The notes below the pieces were generated by a model. That model ran no database searches and had not been told where the DNA came from. It saw nothing but the letters and a program-made list of their open reading frames with translations. A program made the position numbers and the translations under genes. This document shows positions 1-33,421 of a stretch of 64,000 nucleotides of DNA, piece by piece (positions within the stretch are counted from its first letter, which is position 1; every line of letters begins with the position of its first letter). The stretch is taken from the NCBI RefSeq assembly GCF_021018895.1, contig NC_079369.1, positions 6,609,194-6,673,193 of the forward strand. The letters are read 5' to 3'. Origin of the DNA: Seriola aureovittata. Its lineage: Eukaryota; Chordata; Actinopteri; Carangiformes; Carangidae.

Positions 1-1735
1 CTGTCGCCCTTTCTCTCTCTTACCTTTTTCTCACAATGCCCCAGATTTATCTTGTGGCCCTTTGTAAGGGGCCTAAACTGTAGGTTGGAAACCACTGGAC
101 AAAAGAACGAAACCATCAGACTGTAAATAAAGTAGTTAAACTAGCTCCACCATGATCAGCTATGACAGTAAAATGCTGCTTACACATTAATGCATCAGTA
201 TTAATCTAATGAATTCGGGCAGATTTCCATTAATGTCATGAAAAACAAATTATAGAATTAAAATGTGCTTAAATAATATATCACAAGATCATATTGACAG
301 TATGTTATTGTTGCATTGTAATACAGTTCAGACTCTTTCAGAAATTTATTTCAAATTCTAGTGGAGACCCTAAACTTTCCAAAAATAACAAGAATATGAG
401 TCTGACCTTTGGGAAAATGTGTCTAAATGATTCACAAGATATCCGGAATATTTCTATTTGATGGAATTGTACAATCATAGGAAACTGAGGAAATTTTTGT
501 GTTTGTGTAAACATCATATAGCTTCAAAACGTTGAAACCAGCAGATCCAGATTATACAGTATATGACAAGGTCAAACAGTGTGAGGCGAGATTATTTTTC
601 CAGCTTTAAAGCTACACAGGGGAAATGAAGGGGAGCGACTGGGGAAAACTGTAATGGTTTGAATCAGAGTTGAATCACTATGATCTTTCCATCCTTTACT
701 CAGTACTCAATATTAATTTTTCTTCAGCTTTGAGTTTACTTGCATTCACATGTTTTTATTATATTCAAATAAAAAAACTTCCTTTGCTGGTGGTGTAGCT
801 AAAGTCAATGAGCTCAGTTCAGACAGATGAGCAAAACTTTTAAACTTAATTTAGTGAGCAGTGTTTTTATACACCCGCTGACCTTTGAACTAAATAGGAA
901 TACACAACCTGAAACTGGCTTTGATTGGTGTTTGATGGGTGGTGTGTCTGGTGATGTAGTCTATTTAATGACAGTTGCAGAAAATATCAATACACAAATC
1001 CAGGCTGTAAGAACAAACCCCCGAGCTTACAGTAAATACATGTGGCACTGTAACACTTCAAATTCAGGCAGCAATCAGCTTTGTGCAGGGGGTCCATAAA
1101 CAAAAATGCAGCCTTTTATTTCCCATCACCCCTCTGATTAAAGCTTTGTCATATTACCAAATAGGCCTAAAAATAGCCTGTGACTCCTTTACTTTCACAA
1201 TAGGGGATTACAATCCAATCAAGCAAATGCCTTGCCTAATTGTGCATCAGATAAGAGTGCCTGTCAGTGGGACGCATTACAAGTCACACAGGAGGAGCAG
1301 ACCTTTGTGTTATCTGACAATTTATAGACACTCTGGGCTAAGAGCTGAGAGAGGAAGTAGAGGCAATCTGTTTGAGTGTGTGCCTGGCATTAGTAGGGTC
1401 ACATAATAAAACTTGACTTATTTCTGGGGAGAAATCAGACTGCGCAGGAGCTAAATGATAAAAGATTAGACCAAATTTAAACATGGACAAATGACGTGAT
1501 TCACAGACTCACAGACGCATGTTAAACAAGAGCACGCTGAGTGGAACTGTATGGTTGAATCTATGACATAAATCTGGATTATGGTATTAGAAGGGTCTGT
1601 AGAGTCACACCATCAGCTGCAGATTTCCCAGTCAGAGGGATAAAGACTGGGACAAATAACAACAGATACGATTATTGTTGAATATGGAAAGTCTACATAG
1701 AACCCTGCATGTATAAAAACGTCATGAGGGGGGAC

Positions 1736-1737
<2 letters not shown>

Positions 1738-1790
<53 letters not shown>
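1738..1790. repeat. (TA)n microsatellite
   Basis: 53 bp of uninterrupted alternating A and T. Confidence 0.98.
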
Positions 1791-1791
<1 letters not shown>

Positions 1792-3754
1792 TATTCAATG
1801 GTTAAAAATCAGTGTATAATGAGTACAGGACTAGAACTACACAATATAAACACATGAGGAAAGTGTGGTGAACCTTCCACAGTAATATGAACATATATAT
1901 ATTTGAAGATCAGAGTTGTGGCTGCTTTTAGCTTTTAGTGACTGATAGCAGCAACAGTGTTGTCACCCACATACAGACAGGACAGTGACTTCTGCATGTT
2001 TGATTTAGAAAGCTATGATATGAAGGCAGATTATAGACATTTAACATGTTACACACTCGGTGGTCCCTTTACTACTACTACTTACTGCAATTCATTGGAC
2101 TTCATCATATTGAGAAGTGTTTTCTGGGGAGGAATACTAGAGAAACCTCTGGGTACAATAGAGTACAGCAGAGTCAAGCACATTAGTACTAGAACTAGTG
2201 TCTTCTATCACACATTACTATACCTGGATTTATTACTGTAATCACTGTTTTCATCACCCTGTCTCATTCATTTTATATAGGTTTGTATGTATGATTTATG
2301 TACTTGCGCACATGTGCTTTGAGACATTGTTGTGTTATGCGTTGCAGAGAACAAGACAAGTATTCCCTTTTTAAATTTTGATGACCTTGTCAACAAAAAC
2401 TGAAAAATACAGGTATTGTAAAAATAGATTTTATGGCAGAACAATTCCATTGGATAGAATTAGACTGTTGTGGAAAGGGGGAAACTGATTGTATAATGCA
2501 TTTCTATTTGTCTGTATGCACAAACAAATGAACTTTGCTGTAAAGTACTTAAGTGTTAGGCTACTGCTTGAAAAGTTTCTACTTTAAAAACTGGAAGCAT
2601 ATTTGTTTATTTCTTTACCTTGGTAGCTGGGGTCCACAGAAAAGACTTTATCGACAACAGTCAAACAATTAGAAGAATACATCATCTTCTCAACCCTCCG
2701 CTACATCAGATACAGGCAGATTGAAAGCCAAATTGAGTCGCTGTCAGAAAGTGACGAGATGGGCCGGGGCTAGCTGGTTAGCATGCTTACTTCATTAGAA
2801 GAAAACACATGATAGAGACAAGAGTTAACATTAGCATTAGCTGGAGTCAGCTCTTGGTGAGTAAAGGAATGAAGTTTGATGCTGAACATGCAACATATCT
2901 TCTAGAAGTAAACAGCTGTTAATGCTAATTAAGCTATATAGCAGTAACAAAGCTTACAAATAGCTCCTTTAAAACTCTTTAGGCACACATACATACTTTC
3001 TGTTACACTTCCATAATTTTGCTGAGCTTCTGAAAGACAGATTTATAGGAACAATTGCCAAAATCAATATAACAGTAGCCAAAACATACCAAGTTTTAGT
3101 CCCTTCTACAAGTTAACCTCTAAAAAATGGTGGATCCTACATTTCCCAAACAATGGCTTTTTTTTAGACAAACTTTCATTTATAAATTTGTATTGCTAGT
3201 ACAGCTGGTGTATTTGCAGTAGCTAAAACTAAATATCATAAGCAGACCTCTGCAACGTACGGTTCTTTTAGAGCACAAAAAGTCCAAACTTGAGAACCCA
3301 AATGAAAAGATTTCCATAGAAAAACAAAAATCTGTTTTGTCCTTCAGCAACAAGAATAGATTTGTTTGTTCCGTTGAGTCTCTGTTCCACCCAAACCAAA
3401 CATCATTTGAACATGGGCAGTCCGAAGCGGGCATTAGCAAGCCCATACAACCTCCACTGCAGCTGCTCTAAAAGCAATTATGGTATTTAAGATTGTTTTG
3501 GGCTGTTTTTTTTTCAGATGACATTGTTTTCAAGCTGGGTTGAACTCTCATCTGTTTACAGTGGGGTTTTCAGTGAGAGAAATGTACCAAACAAAGCTGA
3601 AGTTGAGTATTCTTAAGAAATAATACCAGTTATTCAAGGTTTTGCTGATGGATTACAAGAACACAATCTAGTTATGTGTAGGTGTTGTTTGCATGATGAG
3701 CACATACAACAATGCTACCTTGAATGTAAATTCTTATTAGAACTGTAGAAGAAC

Positions 3755-4112
3755 ATTTCAGTAACTTTGTGATGTCACAACAAAGCAGTCACCACCCCAA
3801 GCCCTGCTCACCTGAACCCACTGTCCAGCCTTGCAGGATTTGGTTACTCTGAGTGTTTACCTGAAACTTGCTATTTTGTTATTCAATTAGTCAGAAAACA
3901 GTCAGCCAATCAGAAGAGAGGATCAGAACCTCTCTTCTGATTGGCTGACCGACCTGTTGTCACTAGAGCTCCGGAGAGAAGTTTGAGAGAGGAGATGTAA
4001 AACTACACTACACTGAAAAGGTTTTTGCTACTTAAAACCATGCATATATCTTCTTATGGATATCAACACTTCTACTAAAACACTGTGTAGTGTAAAATAT
4101 GGGACCTTCAAA
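3755..4112 (+). mobile_element. Partial copy of a TTAA-type inverted-repeat element with a perfect 21-bp hairpin
   Basis: This matches, in the opposite orientation, the element at 25298-25806. The shared core gtaactttgtgatgtcacaa is followed by related sequence down to a terminal atgggacctt. At 3901-3949 two perfect 21-bp arms, starting gtcagccaatcagaagag, flank a 7-nt loop. Confidence 0.75.
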
Positions 4113-4380
4113 TTAATTCAGCTACATATGACCAGCCTCCTCCTGGGTGCATTGGTATTTTACAGTTGAACTAATTCAACTCTGACTTCTGCTCTGCAGC
4201 TCTCATGTGTTTTTAGTATAATAGTGCAGTTTTAGTGCAATAACCACATTGTCATTTTTTTCTGTCAAATATGCTCATGTTATATTATCTTTACGTGACC
4301 TTGGATGTGTTTGGAAATGTACTTTGATAAATGAATCTTAACTCAAGGTCCAATTCTGAGCTTTTGACTGCATGCAGTCA

Positions 4381-4800
4381 TCAGTGGGTGGAGTTTACGT
4401 AATAATGATAATAATAATAACAATAATAATAATAACAATAATACTTTTTTTGTATGGCACTTTTTAATACAAGTAAGTGCTCCACATGAGTCAAATATAA
4501 AAGATCCAAACAAATCAAAATAAAATGTAAACGTTATTCAAAAGACATCACACAATAAAACCTTTTTTATATAAATGTGTCTTAAGAAATTAGATGAAAC
4601 GGGGAACTGACTCTGTGAATCTGATCTCCTCTGGCAAATTGTTCCAAAGTTTAGGGGCCCTGACAGCAAGGGCCCTGTCTCCTTTGGTTTTTAACCTAGA
4701 CCTTGGAATGGCCAGCAGTTAGGCAGTGCAAGACTTGGACTAAATTTAAAATCACAACAGGTCCACTGTCGGTCCAGCCTCAGCAAGAAATTACAGAAAT
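4381..4800. repeat. Dispersed teleost-type repeat beginning with an ATA-rich tract
   Basis: A run of ATA/ACA triplets (4402-4443) leads into text containing ttccaaagtttaggggccct and cctttggtttttaacctaga. I recognise these phrases from memory as common interspersed fish sequence. The family name and the exact ends are not known to me. Confidence 0.5.
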
Positions 4801-7779
4801 AATTTGACGCATATAATCCTGTCAGAACTTTGTTCAGCTGCTTTTGCTCCTATTCTCTTGCTGATCCTGTCCAACAGTGTCAGTAAGTGGAATAGAAATC
4901 TTCTGTTCACTCAGGAGAAATACATTTCCTCAATTGCTTTCCAGTTTGCTTTTGCACTCCAGCAGCATAAAACCAAAAATGTACCATTTTATCAGCACAC
5001 AGTCTTATCAATAGGAACCAGAAACTGGTGAAAATGAGAGAGTGGAGGAAGGTGTCGAGAGAAAGCGTCAGAACAGCAGGGAGATCTACTGTGACAGGAT
5101 ACTGCAGTTCTTCTGAGCTGATAACAATGTTAGCAGTATGTGCAGCCAGAGAAAGGACCTCAGCACCCAGCCTTGAAAATGTAACCCTGCAAGAAAACCA
5201 AAGAGCATCAACACACTTTCACTCAGTCAAGCTGGCATGGAAGAGGCAGCTTTTTATAGGTATTTTAGTGTTGTATATGTGTTGAGATGTGAGATGTGTA
5301 GTTACTCAGCTATTGTCTCTAGCCACACATCCACTCCTATCTTTGTTTATTCGAACTGTACATACAGACTCCATAGCCTCACTGATAAATAATGAATCCC
5401 CTGACCAGACCTTAGATTTCCGCCATCACCTATGGTTGGCTCAGTTGTCATGGAGCTGTAAGCCATTATTTTGTAAAACTGTTCGAAATAAATTAGAATT
5501 GCAAATTATACACTGGAGGATTGCAAGATTCATGATCGTGGCAGTAGTTGTTTTCTTGTTGGCAAACAGTAATTGAGGTCAAACCATTACTATATTGAAA
5601 GAATATAGCTATGTGATTATTTTGTGGTGTGGAGAGAGCGCAGCTTTCACCTGAAACTATTGTTGGCTGTGCGTGAAAGATGCATTGTCTTGAAATTAAT
5701 CTCTCTTTGCATTGCTACATGGAGAGTATGAAGTCTGTGAGACACACAGATTACATAAGCAGCCGCATCAGCGTTAGTGGTTTGGCTTAAGAAAGTGTAA
5801 CACAGTTTTACCAATGAGAATAACAAAAGAAAGTTTTCAAAGCTGGTTTAGGAAAATTAGAGGAAGAATGTGGGAAAAAAATTGACATATTCTTTCTTTA
5901 AAAAAATGAAAATGATTAATTAGGATTATAAAATGCTCACTTCTCACTGTTCAGTTCAATACGCTGAGGGATTTTACTGCTACAGCCTTACTTGGTCTGG
6001 TACGGCCAGCTTAGGGAAGATTGTGTTACCAGACTTTATAGTCAGTTCACTGACTCTATGTATCCTACCTGCTTATGTTAAATGTCATAGCATTCACCGT
6101 TATCCCATGATAGTCATGGCTGCTGTTCAACAAAAAGGTATATATGGCATGTGCCATTATTTTCATTATTTTATATGACCATAACTCATAACAGAAAGCT
6201 CACTGAATCCATTCAACATGTTAAATCAACAGCTTCTGTATTATACAATTTTATAAAGTGTAAAGAAAAGAAGTGCCACTGTATTTCACGTCAACACAAC
6301 AATTTTTATGTTTATATTTTCCAATATTTTTAAAGAACACAAACACAGCTTTTATTTGAGTGTGTTATGGTGGCCTCAAGTGACATTTATGGAACAATGA
6401 AGATAATCAAACCCTTGTGTAACAGTAGCAGTGATGAAGTTAGTGACCTGACTCAGTAATGTTAGTTGTACAGCAATATCTATGAAAAGGTTGCTAACAT
6501 TAGCAAACATTATAAGCTACTGGTCATGCCAGACAGCGTAAGCCCAAGTGTATACCGAAGTTTTAATTACTTACAACTTTTAATTTGTATGAGGAAGAAT
6601 ATTGTAGTTTATATTCTGATGTTTCATATTGTTTCACGCTGATAAAACCTGTCAGACTGCATCTATCTTGCTGGTCCTTTGGAAACAGCTGCACTTGCCC
6701 CATGCACCACATACAACACACACACACACACACGGGCAGATACACACCGACCCATATGCATAAGTGCAAGATGAGCAGAGCAGAAACAAACCTTCTCTGC
6801 TGTATTTGTGTGCTGATCCTGCTCTTATACAGCAAACTAAGCTCTCTCTGCTTAATGCCCAACTGAAAAGCTCTTTAGCTGACATTATGCACCAGCCTCG
6901 CCCTGCAGCCCCTCAATCCACCCTCCTCCCTGACATCCCTAACCTCACACTTAACTTCCATCAGCGATATACAATACACAACTTTTAAATGTTTATTAAT
7001 CAGCAGATAGACACTGCAGGTTCTGTGTCAGCCTATTAGTCATAGTTGTTGCCTCTTGCTCGTCCTATTTTACTGGAAATAAGTGACTAAGATTTCTCAT
7101 CGAAGGTTTAGACTTCCTGACTTCGTCCAGGCTTTTACAATGATAACAGGTAAGATGACTGTGAGATCATTATACATTACTACAGTCTTAATGACAACAG
7201 CAGCAACAGAAAAACTTCTCCATACAGCTCTGCCTGCTACACACAGATGTTGCACATGTGTCAACTGACAAAATTGGAAAAAAAAAAAAAAAAGACTTGA
7301 CATGACTTTAATAATAACTAGTGATTTCCTTTGGACATCAGCGATTACTTGATACTCTACCCAATAAAGGATTAGGTTGTTAAAAAAAAGAGCCGTTTAG
7401 AGAATCAGTTCTTTATTTTCTTGACGAGAGATATATTTTACCTGCAATTATCAGATTCAAATATAAAAGCTGAGCTGTGATCAACAAAAAATGGATTGCA
7501 ACACTGAGAAAATCACAAATGGAAATACGACAACTTCCAACAGCATTCAATAAAGAATGGTTGATTAAGTTGAGCTCAAGTTATCAAAGGACTATCATTA
7601 AGATGTCTTTAATGTAGATTAGCAATTAGTAATGTTTAATTTGAACTGATGTGAGGCCAGCATGAAATTTAGTCCAACATTGACTCTGTTCCTATAACTC
7701 CAGAAGAACTTAGTTCTGCACCTGGACTTGACTTGAGACTTTCATACTTGTAAACATAATGACTTTGTTACCTGCTGCC

Positions 7780-8115
7780 ATGTAACTGCAGAGGCAAAGC
7801 AACAGTGTGTAAGACTTTTCCTTTTTTTCCTGAAGTATTTCTGGCTCCTGTCTGAATGTATTCCTTCCAATTTGCTTGCTTGGTTAATGGGTAATGCCCT
7901 TTTAGTGTTTTCCTCACATCATCCTACAGATTTTCACTGGGATTAAGTTTGGACTTTTGCAGGACACGCTGACACTTTTGAAAGCCATTGAGTCACTTTA
8001 GCTGTTTGTTTTGGGTCACATTAGGACATCATTTCCCTCTTAGATGCCACAGTTTATCTATGGAGCTACCATCCACTCTGCAGTAGTTGTCTTCAAGGTT
8101 TTGTCTGAATTTGGC
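7780..8115 (-). mobile_element. Degenerate Tc1/mariner-like transposase fragment
   Basis: On the - strand, 7927-7955 reads approximately SPNLNPSENL after allowing one lost base. This corresponds to the SPDLNPIENL block holding a catalytic acidic residue of Tc1/mariner transposases. Surrounding text can be aligned in broken frames. There is no intact frame and no ends were recognised. Confidence 0.5.
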
Positions 8116-8331
8116 TCAGTTTATTGTTCTCCTACTTCCTTCTTCTGGTGGCTGCAGGAGTAACACATACATTAGTGTTTCCATCAACCAGCTCTTTCCC
8201 ATGGCCTGTCAGTTCCTCACACTGGTTCCATTTGTGGAGTAGAAGTGCAACAGTTTACATGAGTGTGAGCTTGTAATCTGTGCTCACAGTTTCCAGTGAT
8301 GTTATTGAAATCTATTAAACTAAAATCTATG

Positions 8332-8332
<1 letters not shown>

Positions 8333-8399
<67 letters not shown>
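8333..8399. repeat. (AC)n microsatellite
   Basis: 67 bp of uninterrupted AC dinucleotide, the longest CA tract in the window. It creates a false Val/Cys open frame on the - strand. Confidence 0.98.
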
Positions 8400-8401
<2 letters not shown>

Positions 8402-9436
8402 CTGCTCTGCTGCTCTGTTCATCATACGGAATAAAATAGATCAATTGTGCCTATTTTAAATGAAAAACATGTAAGTTAAATTAGTTCTAAAGTACATAAA
8501 ATATCAAAGTAAGTATGGTTATGTATTAATAATAAGTTACTTGGATGATAATTAGAACACTATGGGTATAAACCCTTTTTTGAACACAACAGGAGGGTTA
8601 ACTTGTTATCAAACAGTTGCTTAGTTACACATCCAGAGAGTAACATTAACATTCATTTGGAGTTTCTGTTCACCTGGAGACTGTGAGATCAATATCCACT
8701 CTGCCTCTAGCTCTGTTTTTGGTCTCTACTAACTCCTGAGGGAAATACATGACCTGGTTGCACTAGGTTAGCACTTTTTTTAGTGTTTAACCAAGCTCAT
8801 GTTCTTTCATTAACTATAACTTTAACTAACTTTAACCAAGTGCTTCCCCTAAGTGGATCCCCTAAAACCATACCATGACTATAGTGATGACTTGGGAGGA
8901 ACGGAGCTTTTTCAAACTCCTGATCCACAGCCTGCCAGATTTTGACAGAGTGGAGATATGAGGTCTGGCTGCAGGGGATGGAAAATGTACATGTGACAGA
9001 AAACAGCTGTCCTCTGCAGCCCGAGATAGAGGCCAGTGTTAAGCCCAGTGGACACAGAGGTAAATACACAAAAAAAAAACCTGTGAGATCTGCAGACCTC
9101 TGCCAAACTGTCACCCACAACTCCTGGACCTTGTGTATGTAGCACTGGTTGTTTGTGTGTGATGTTTTATGGCTGCTCTCCTGGCTTCTAACTCCTCAAG
9201 TCTCTGGCAGAGCACACAGTGTATTGAGTAACAGCCTATGACTGGAATAAACAAAAAAGTTTAGTTTTTAATCGCTTGTTATCTTGCTGTGGGAGTGTCT
9301 CAGAATCAGTGGGAAGGGATTTCTTGCCTTATCTATCAACTTCTTCTTTCTCCCCTGTCATGCAGTCGTATGTTGATTTTGTGCTGTGCATCCAGATAAA
9401 AATGTGCATATTTCCCCCTTAAACCATATGTCCTGC

Positions 9437-9575
9437 TTAAGGGTCCCATACTGTATAAAGTGAGATTTCCATGTCCTTTCAATTATAAAACAGGTGTAAG
9501 TTCTGAATTAATACAGTGAATGTAACAAAGCGCTCAGTCCGCAGAGAAATGCCTGTATTCAGAAACCGAGCCGAG
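9437..9575 (+). mobile_element. Left-end fragment of the TTAA-type element
   Basis: Begins ttaagggtcccatactgt and continues to gcctgtattcagaaaccgag. It matches the reverse complement of the right part of the copy at 25298-25806. Confidence 0.65.
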
Positions 9576-11340
9576 TGTTTATGTACATGTTTAAGTATTT
9601 TGCTTAATTGCTTGCATGCATTTGAAGCAGTTCAAATCACTTGATATTTTTTTAACAATATATTTTGTTAAATCCGGCTTTTTTCAGATTAATATACTAA
9701 ACTTGTAGCAAATGCTGCATGTTGCAAAATCAAGCATCACAAATGAACAAGGGACAGAAGAGGGTGAATGGAGTCTGGATATGCTTCTGTCAATAGGCCA
9801 ATCAAAGGAGGCATTTTTATTATTGTAACTCATCAGTCATTTTGAAGGATTAATGCAGGACAGCACTTTCGTTGAGGTCTCTAACACTACATTTTCGCGA
9901 AATTGATGGGACAGCAATAATGAGACAGTGTTTCATTCCAAAAAACATTTTGGCTCTCTCTCCCACACACCTTACATAAAGAAAAGCAGATGGTTCTCTC
10001 TGCAAAGCTAAAACATGAAAATTACCTCAGGTGTATATATTACAGTACATCGTTGATTAACGATCGGCTTAATTTTTGAATACAATTAAATACAAGCTCT
10101 GTAAAACACTGCCAGGTCAGTGGATGTACGCTAAAAGATGCCATCAATACCTTTTTCCCTACAGGATGTAACCCGATGTGACCCGGAGTTTAACCACTTT
10201 CACTCTCAGCCAAACTGTCTCAAAAGAATCACCTACCCCATAAATATATTCTTTATTTATGTGAATGTGACTATAGCCACTGGACTTTTAGCAAACATAG
10301 ATTGAAGCACCATCAGTTGCTTAGTTTAGATTTCCCCATAATGCACCTGTTACGTTGTTTATTGTGTTTGATAGCACTAAAGGAGGATTTATACGTCTGA
10401 CACTTCACAGTTTAAGTTGCCTCTATCTCTCTGGTGTAGGAGATGACTTTAACCCACAGGAAGTGATTTTCATGGTCACCTGAGGGCAGTGGAAACAATT
10501 TATGAACACAAGCTCAACATATCATCACATTTTAAGTCGATATTACACATTTTTTAGCAGATAGTTTCTCGTTGACACATCCAGCAGCTACGGAGCAACA
10601 TTATCATTCATTTGGAGTTGTTTCTGTGGCCATCTGAACCTAACCAGCTGCTGAGAGAAATATCTAGAAATATCTCTAACTGCTCCTCTATGTTCACCAG
10701 TTACCTTTAAACTGTGTTTGTCTGCTGGTCCTGAGCAGTGATTCACAGTAGGATTTTAAAGGCTTTTCTTCGAAAACAGCTGCCTGATGTGGGCGAAAAT
10801 GGTGCCGTCAGAGTGGTTAGAGTGAATCACAACAGTACAGTTTACGGGCCAGAGTGGTAAAGGTAATGGAGCAAACCTCGTTAGCCATATGTTTCCTGTA
10901 GGTGTTGGTGGAGGCTATAACACTGCTAAAAAGAGAGTAGATAGGCTTCTGCAGTATAAATCCATCAGATATAGAGAAACATGTCTCCAAATAAATGTTA
11001 TTGCTTATCTGTGTCTACTGGATGTGTAATTAACCAACTGTTTGTTAACACATTCACCATAACAGCTTTAGGAATATGTTTTTCAGGTTGGTGATACCAG
11101 TCTTCTGCTGCCAAGATGTCAAAACAAATCTATTATTGCAACTTTAAACTCCAATGAGTCAGTTTGCAGTGGAAATGGCTTTGCTAGATCACAAAATACA
11201 GCCTGTCTAGTCTTACTGATGATTCTTCAACTTTCTTGATGTCGTCCTCAGCTGTGTAGTTTAACATTTTAAAGATGTGTAACAATAGACCTTATGTGCG
11301 TATAGCTGCCAACAGAAATCTCTTGTAAGTATAAATCTTG

Positions 11341-11760
11341 TTACACTTAAAGGATATCAAGACCCAAATGCAAAGGCAGGTAGATGCGGTGAAGATGCTT
11401 TTATAAAAGAGAACGTCCAAAGCTTACAGGCAAGTAAGCAGGAACATAAACATCCAAACACAGGTAACAAAATGGGAACAGATGCTCAAGGTAAAACAAG
11501 GACACTAAACAGGAACAAACCCAGAAAATCCAAACACAGGTTTGTCTTGAAAACACAATGATTGGGAGAACAAAGACTAAATACACAAGGGAGGCAGAGA
11601 TAATAGAACACAGGATCATGAGCAAACAAAGAACCTAAGTAAGACAACCAACAGACACACAAGGTAAGTAATATCATAATGAAACAGAAAATATAAACAG
11701 TCCAATCAAAGAGTCACTGAAAGGGGCAGATATGACAAATTCAACTTCTGACATTTAATG
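11341..11760. repeat. Purine-rich internally repetitive dispersed sequence
   Basis: Loosely repeated words such as ccaaacacagg, aggaacaaac and aaacaggaac recur through the stretch. This is typical of interspersed fish repeats. The hydrophobic open frames on the opposite strand are a by-product of the purine bias. Confidence 0.4.
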
Positions 11761-12408
11761 ACCACAGCAAAGTCCTGTAACAAAGAAATCAAAAGGAAAG
11801 CTCACTTCTTTTATGAAACAGAAAAATAAAAGTTTTTCATGATGTGCTGACGAGGAAAATTAAAAAATTTAAAGAATGACAAAATGTTGAAAGATAAATA
11901 AAATAGTGTGTTAAGTTCTATACCTGAATGAAAAAAGAAGAAAATGAAAAGATACATACATTTTTGTGTGGTGGGTATCTAACAAATTCACAGTCTTTTT
12001 ATTATGAAATTGTCTCTCTCTGCTTTCATTCTTTCCCTGCTAAGCTGCCGCGGAGAGACAGACAAAAGAGGACATATTATACTTGTAAATTTGGAAGAAA
12101 CTCATTTGATTTGTCGAACTCAACTCGACAGATGCTACATTTTGTATTAGATTTGGCTGAAATTTGGAGTTCATTTTTGCACAGAATGAGGACTGTGTAT
12201 TTTGTCCCACTCTAAGAATGGGTCTCTTTGTTGTCCAGTATGGTCAGGAGGAACCACTAAAACCTCAGCACACAAACATTTTCAAAGTACACGGGCATGT
12301 GAGGACTGTTTTAGGACATGTGAACCTACCCCCTTTAAGCATTGACCCTTTGAATTCACAGAAGAAATTGTCTAACTAATATCTACTTGATATTCAGATG
12401 GCACAACC

Positions 12409-12656
12409 CACACTATTATCAATGAAAAAGTTCATAATGCAGTAGCTATTACTCTCTTTGCCTGAAGGGGGCGACATCAACAAGTGCATTTCCAGGTCTA
12501 AGTTGCTGCTGCTGTTCTTTCCTCAAGGTGGCGCATTTCTGAGTGAGTTACAGCAAAGTACTTCATAGCGGCTCCTGTCGCCTAGTAACCTTGACAGCAC
12601 GTAACGTTATAAGACCCTTGGTTGTAACAGTTGTACTGTTAGCTGTTGAACTGAGC
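12409..12656. repeat. Dispersed repeat, copy 1 of a direct pair
   Basis: Shares a long similar stretch with 16400-16647: cacactattatcaatg, tagctattactctctttgcc, gcgacatcaacaagtg and gttacag appear in the same order. It ends 328 bp before a slc1a7 exon. Confidence 0.8.
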
Positions 12657-12984
12657 TGAAACATCATAGTCATAGATTTTTTTTTTTTACCTAAACCTAA
12701 CCAAATGACAGTAATGGCTGACCATGTCACTTTAATATCAAAAAGATGAAGGAAAATAGAGATGATTCAAGCTTTGCCATTTTCTTATCAAGTAGGGTAA
12801 TGGGTTTTTTTTTTTTTTTTGCTCTTGGTGATGTTGCAGCCACCTTGATCATTTCCAGCTCCGGAAGTACTCCAGACATCCTAATAATGGCTCATTCAGG
12901 CCAGCTACTTCGATAAAATAAAGTTCAAGCCGTCTTCCTTAAAATTACCTGCTACCATCTCTTCTTGTTCTCTCTTCCTGGCAG

Positions 12985-33421
<20,437 letters not shown>

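Larger units (their letters stand above)
1..12984. other. Upstream or first-intron DNA of slc1a7
   Basis: No convincing exon. I looked on the + strand for the missing first exon of slc1a7 (start codon plus a hydrophobic helix, ending in phase 0) and did not find it. The stretch holds the repeats listed separately. It also has short teleost-type dispersed repeats near 2760-2940, 8600-8760 and 10530-11060; the last two share the phrase acacatccag followed by cattcatttggagtt. Open frames here lack homology and splice context. Confidence 0.6.

Noticed and set aside
8217..8444. Open frames rich in alternating Val/Cys or Thr/His at this and other sites (14341-14719, 14826-15078, 21625-22155, 26456-26831)
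   Set aside because: They are translations of CA/TG microsatellites and have no other protein-like content.
11401..11677. Hydrophobic - strand frames resembling membrane proteins
   Set aside because: They arise from a purine-rich dispersed repeat read on its pyrimidine strand, with no exon structure.
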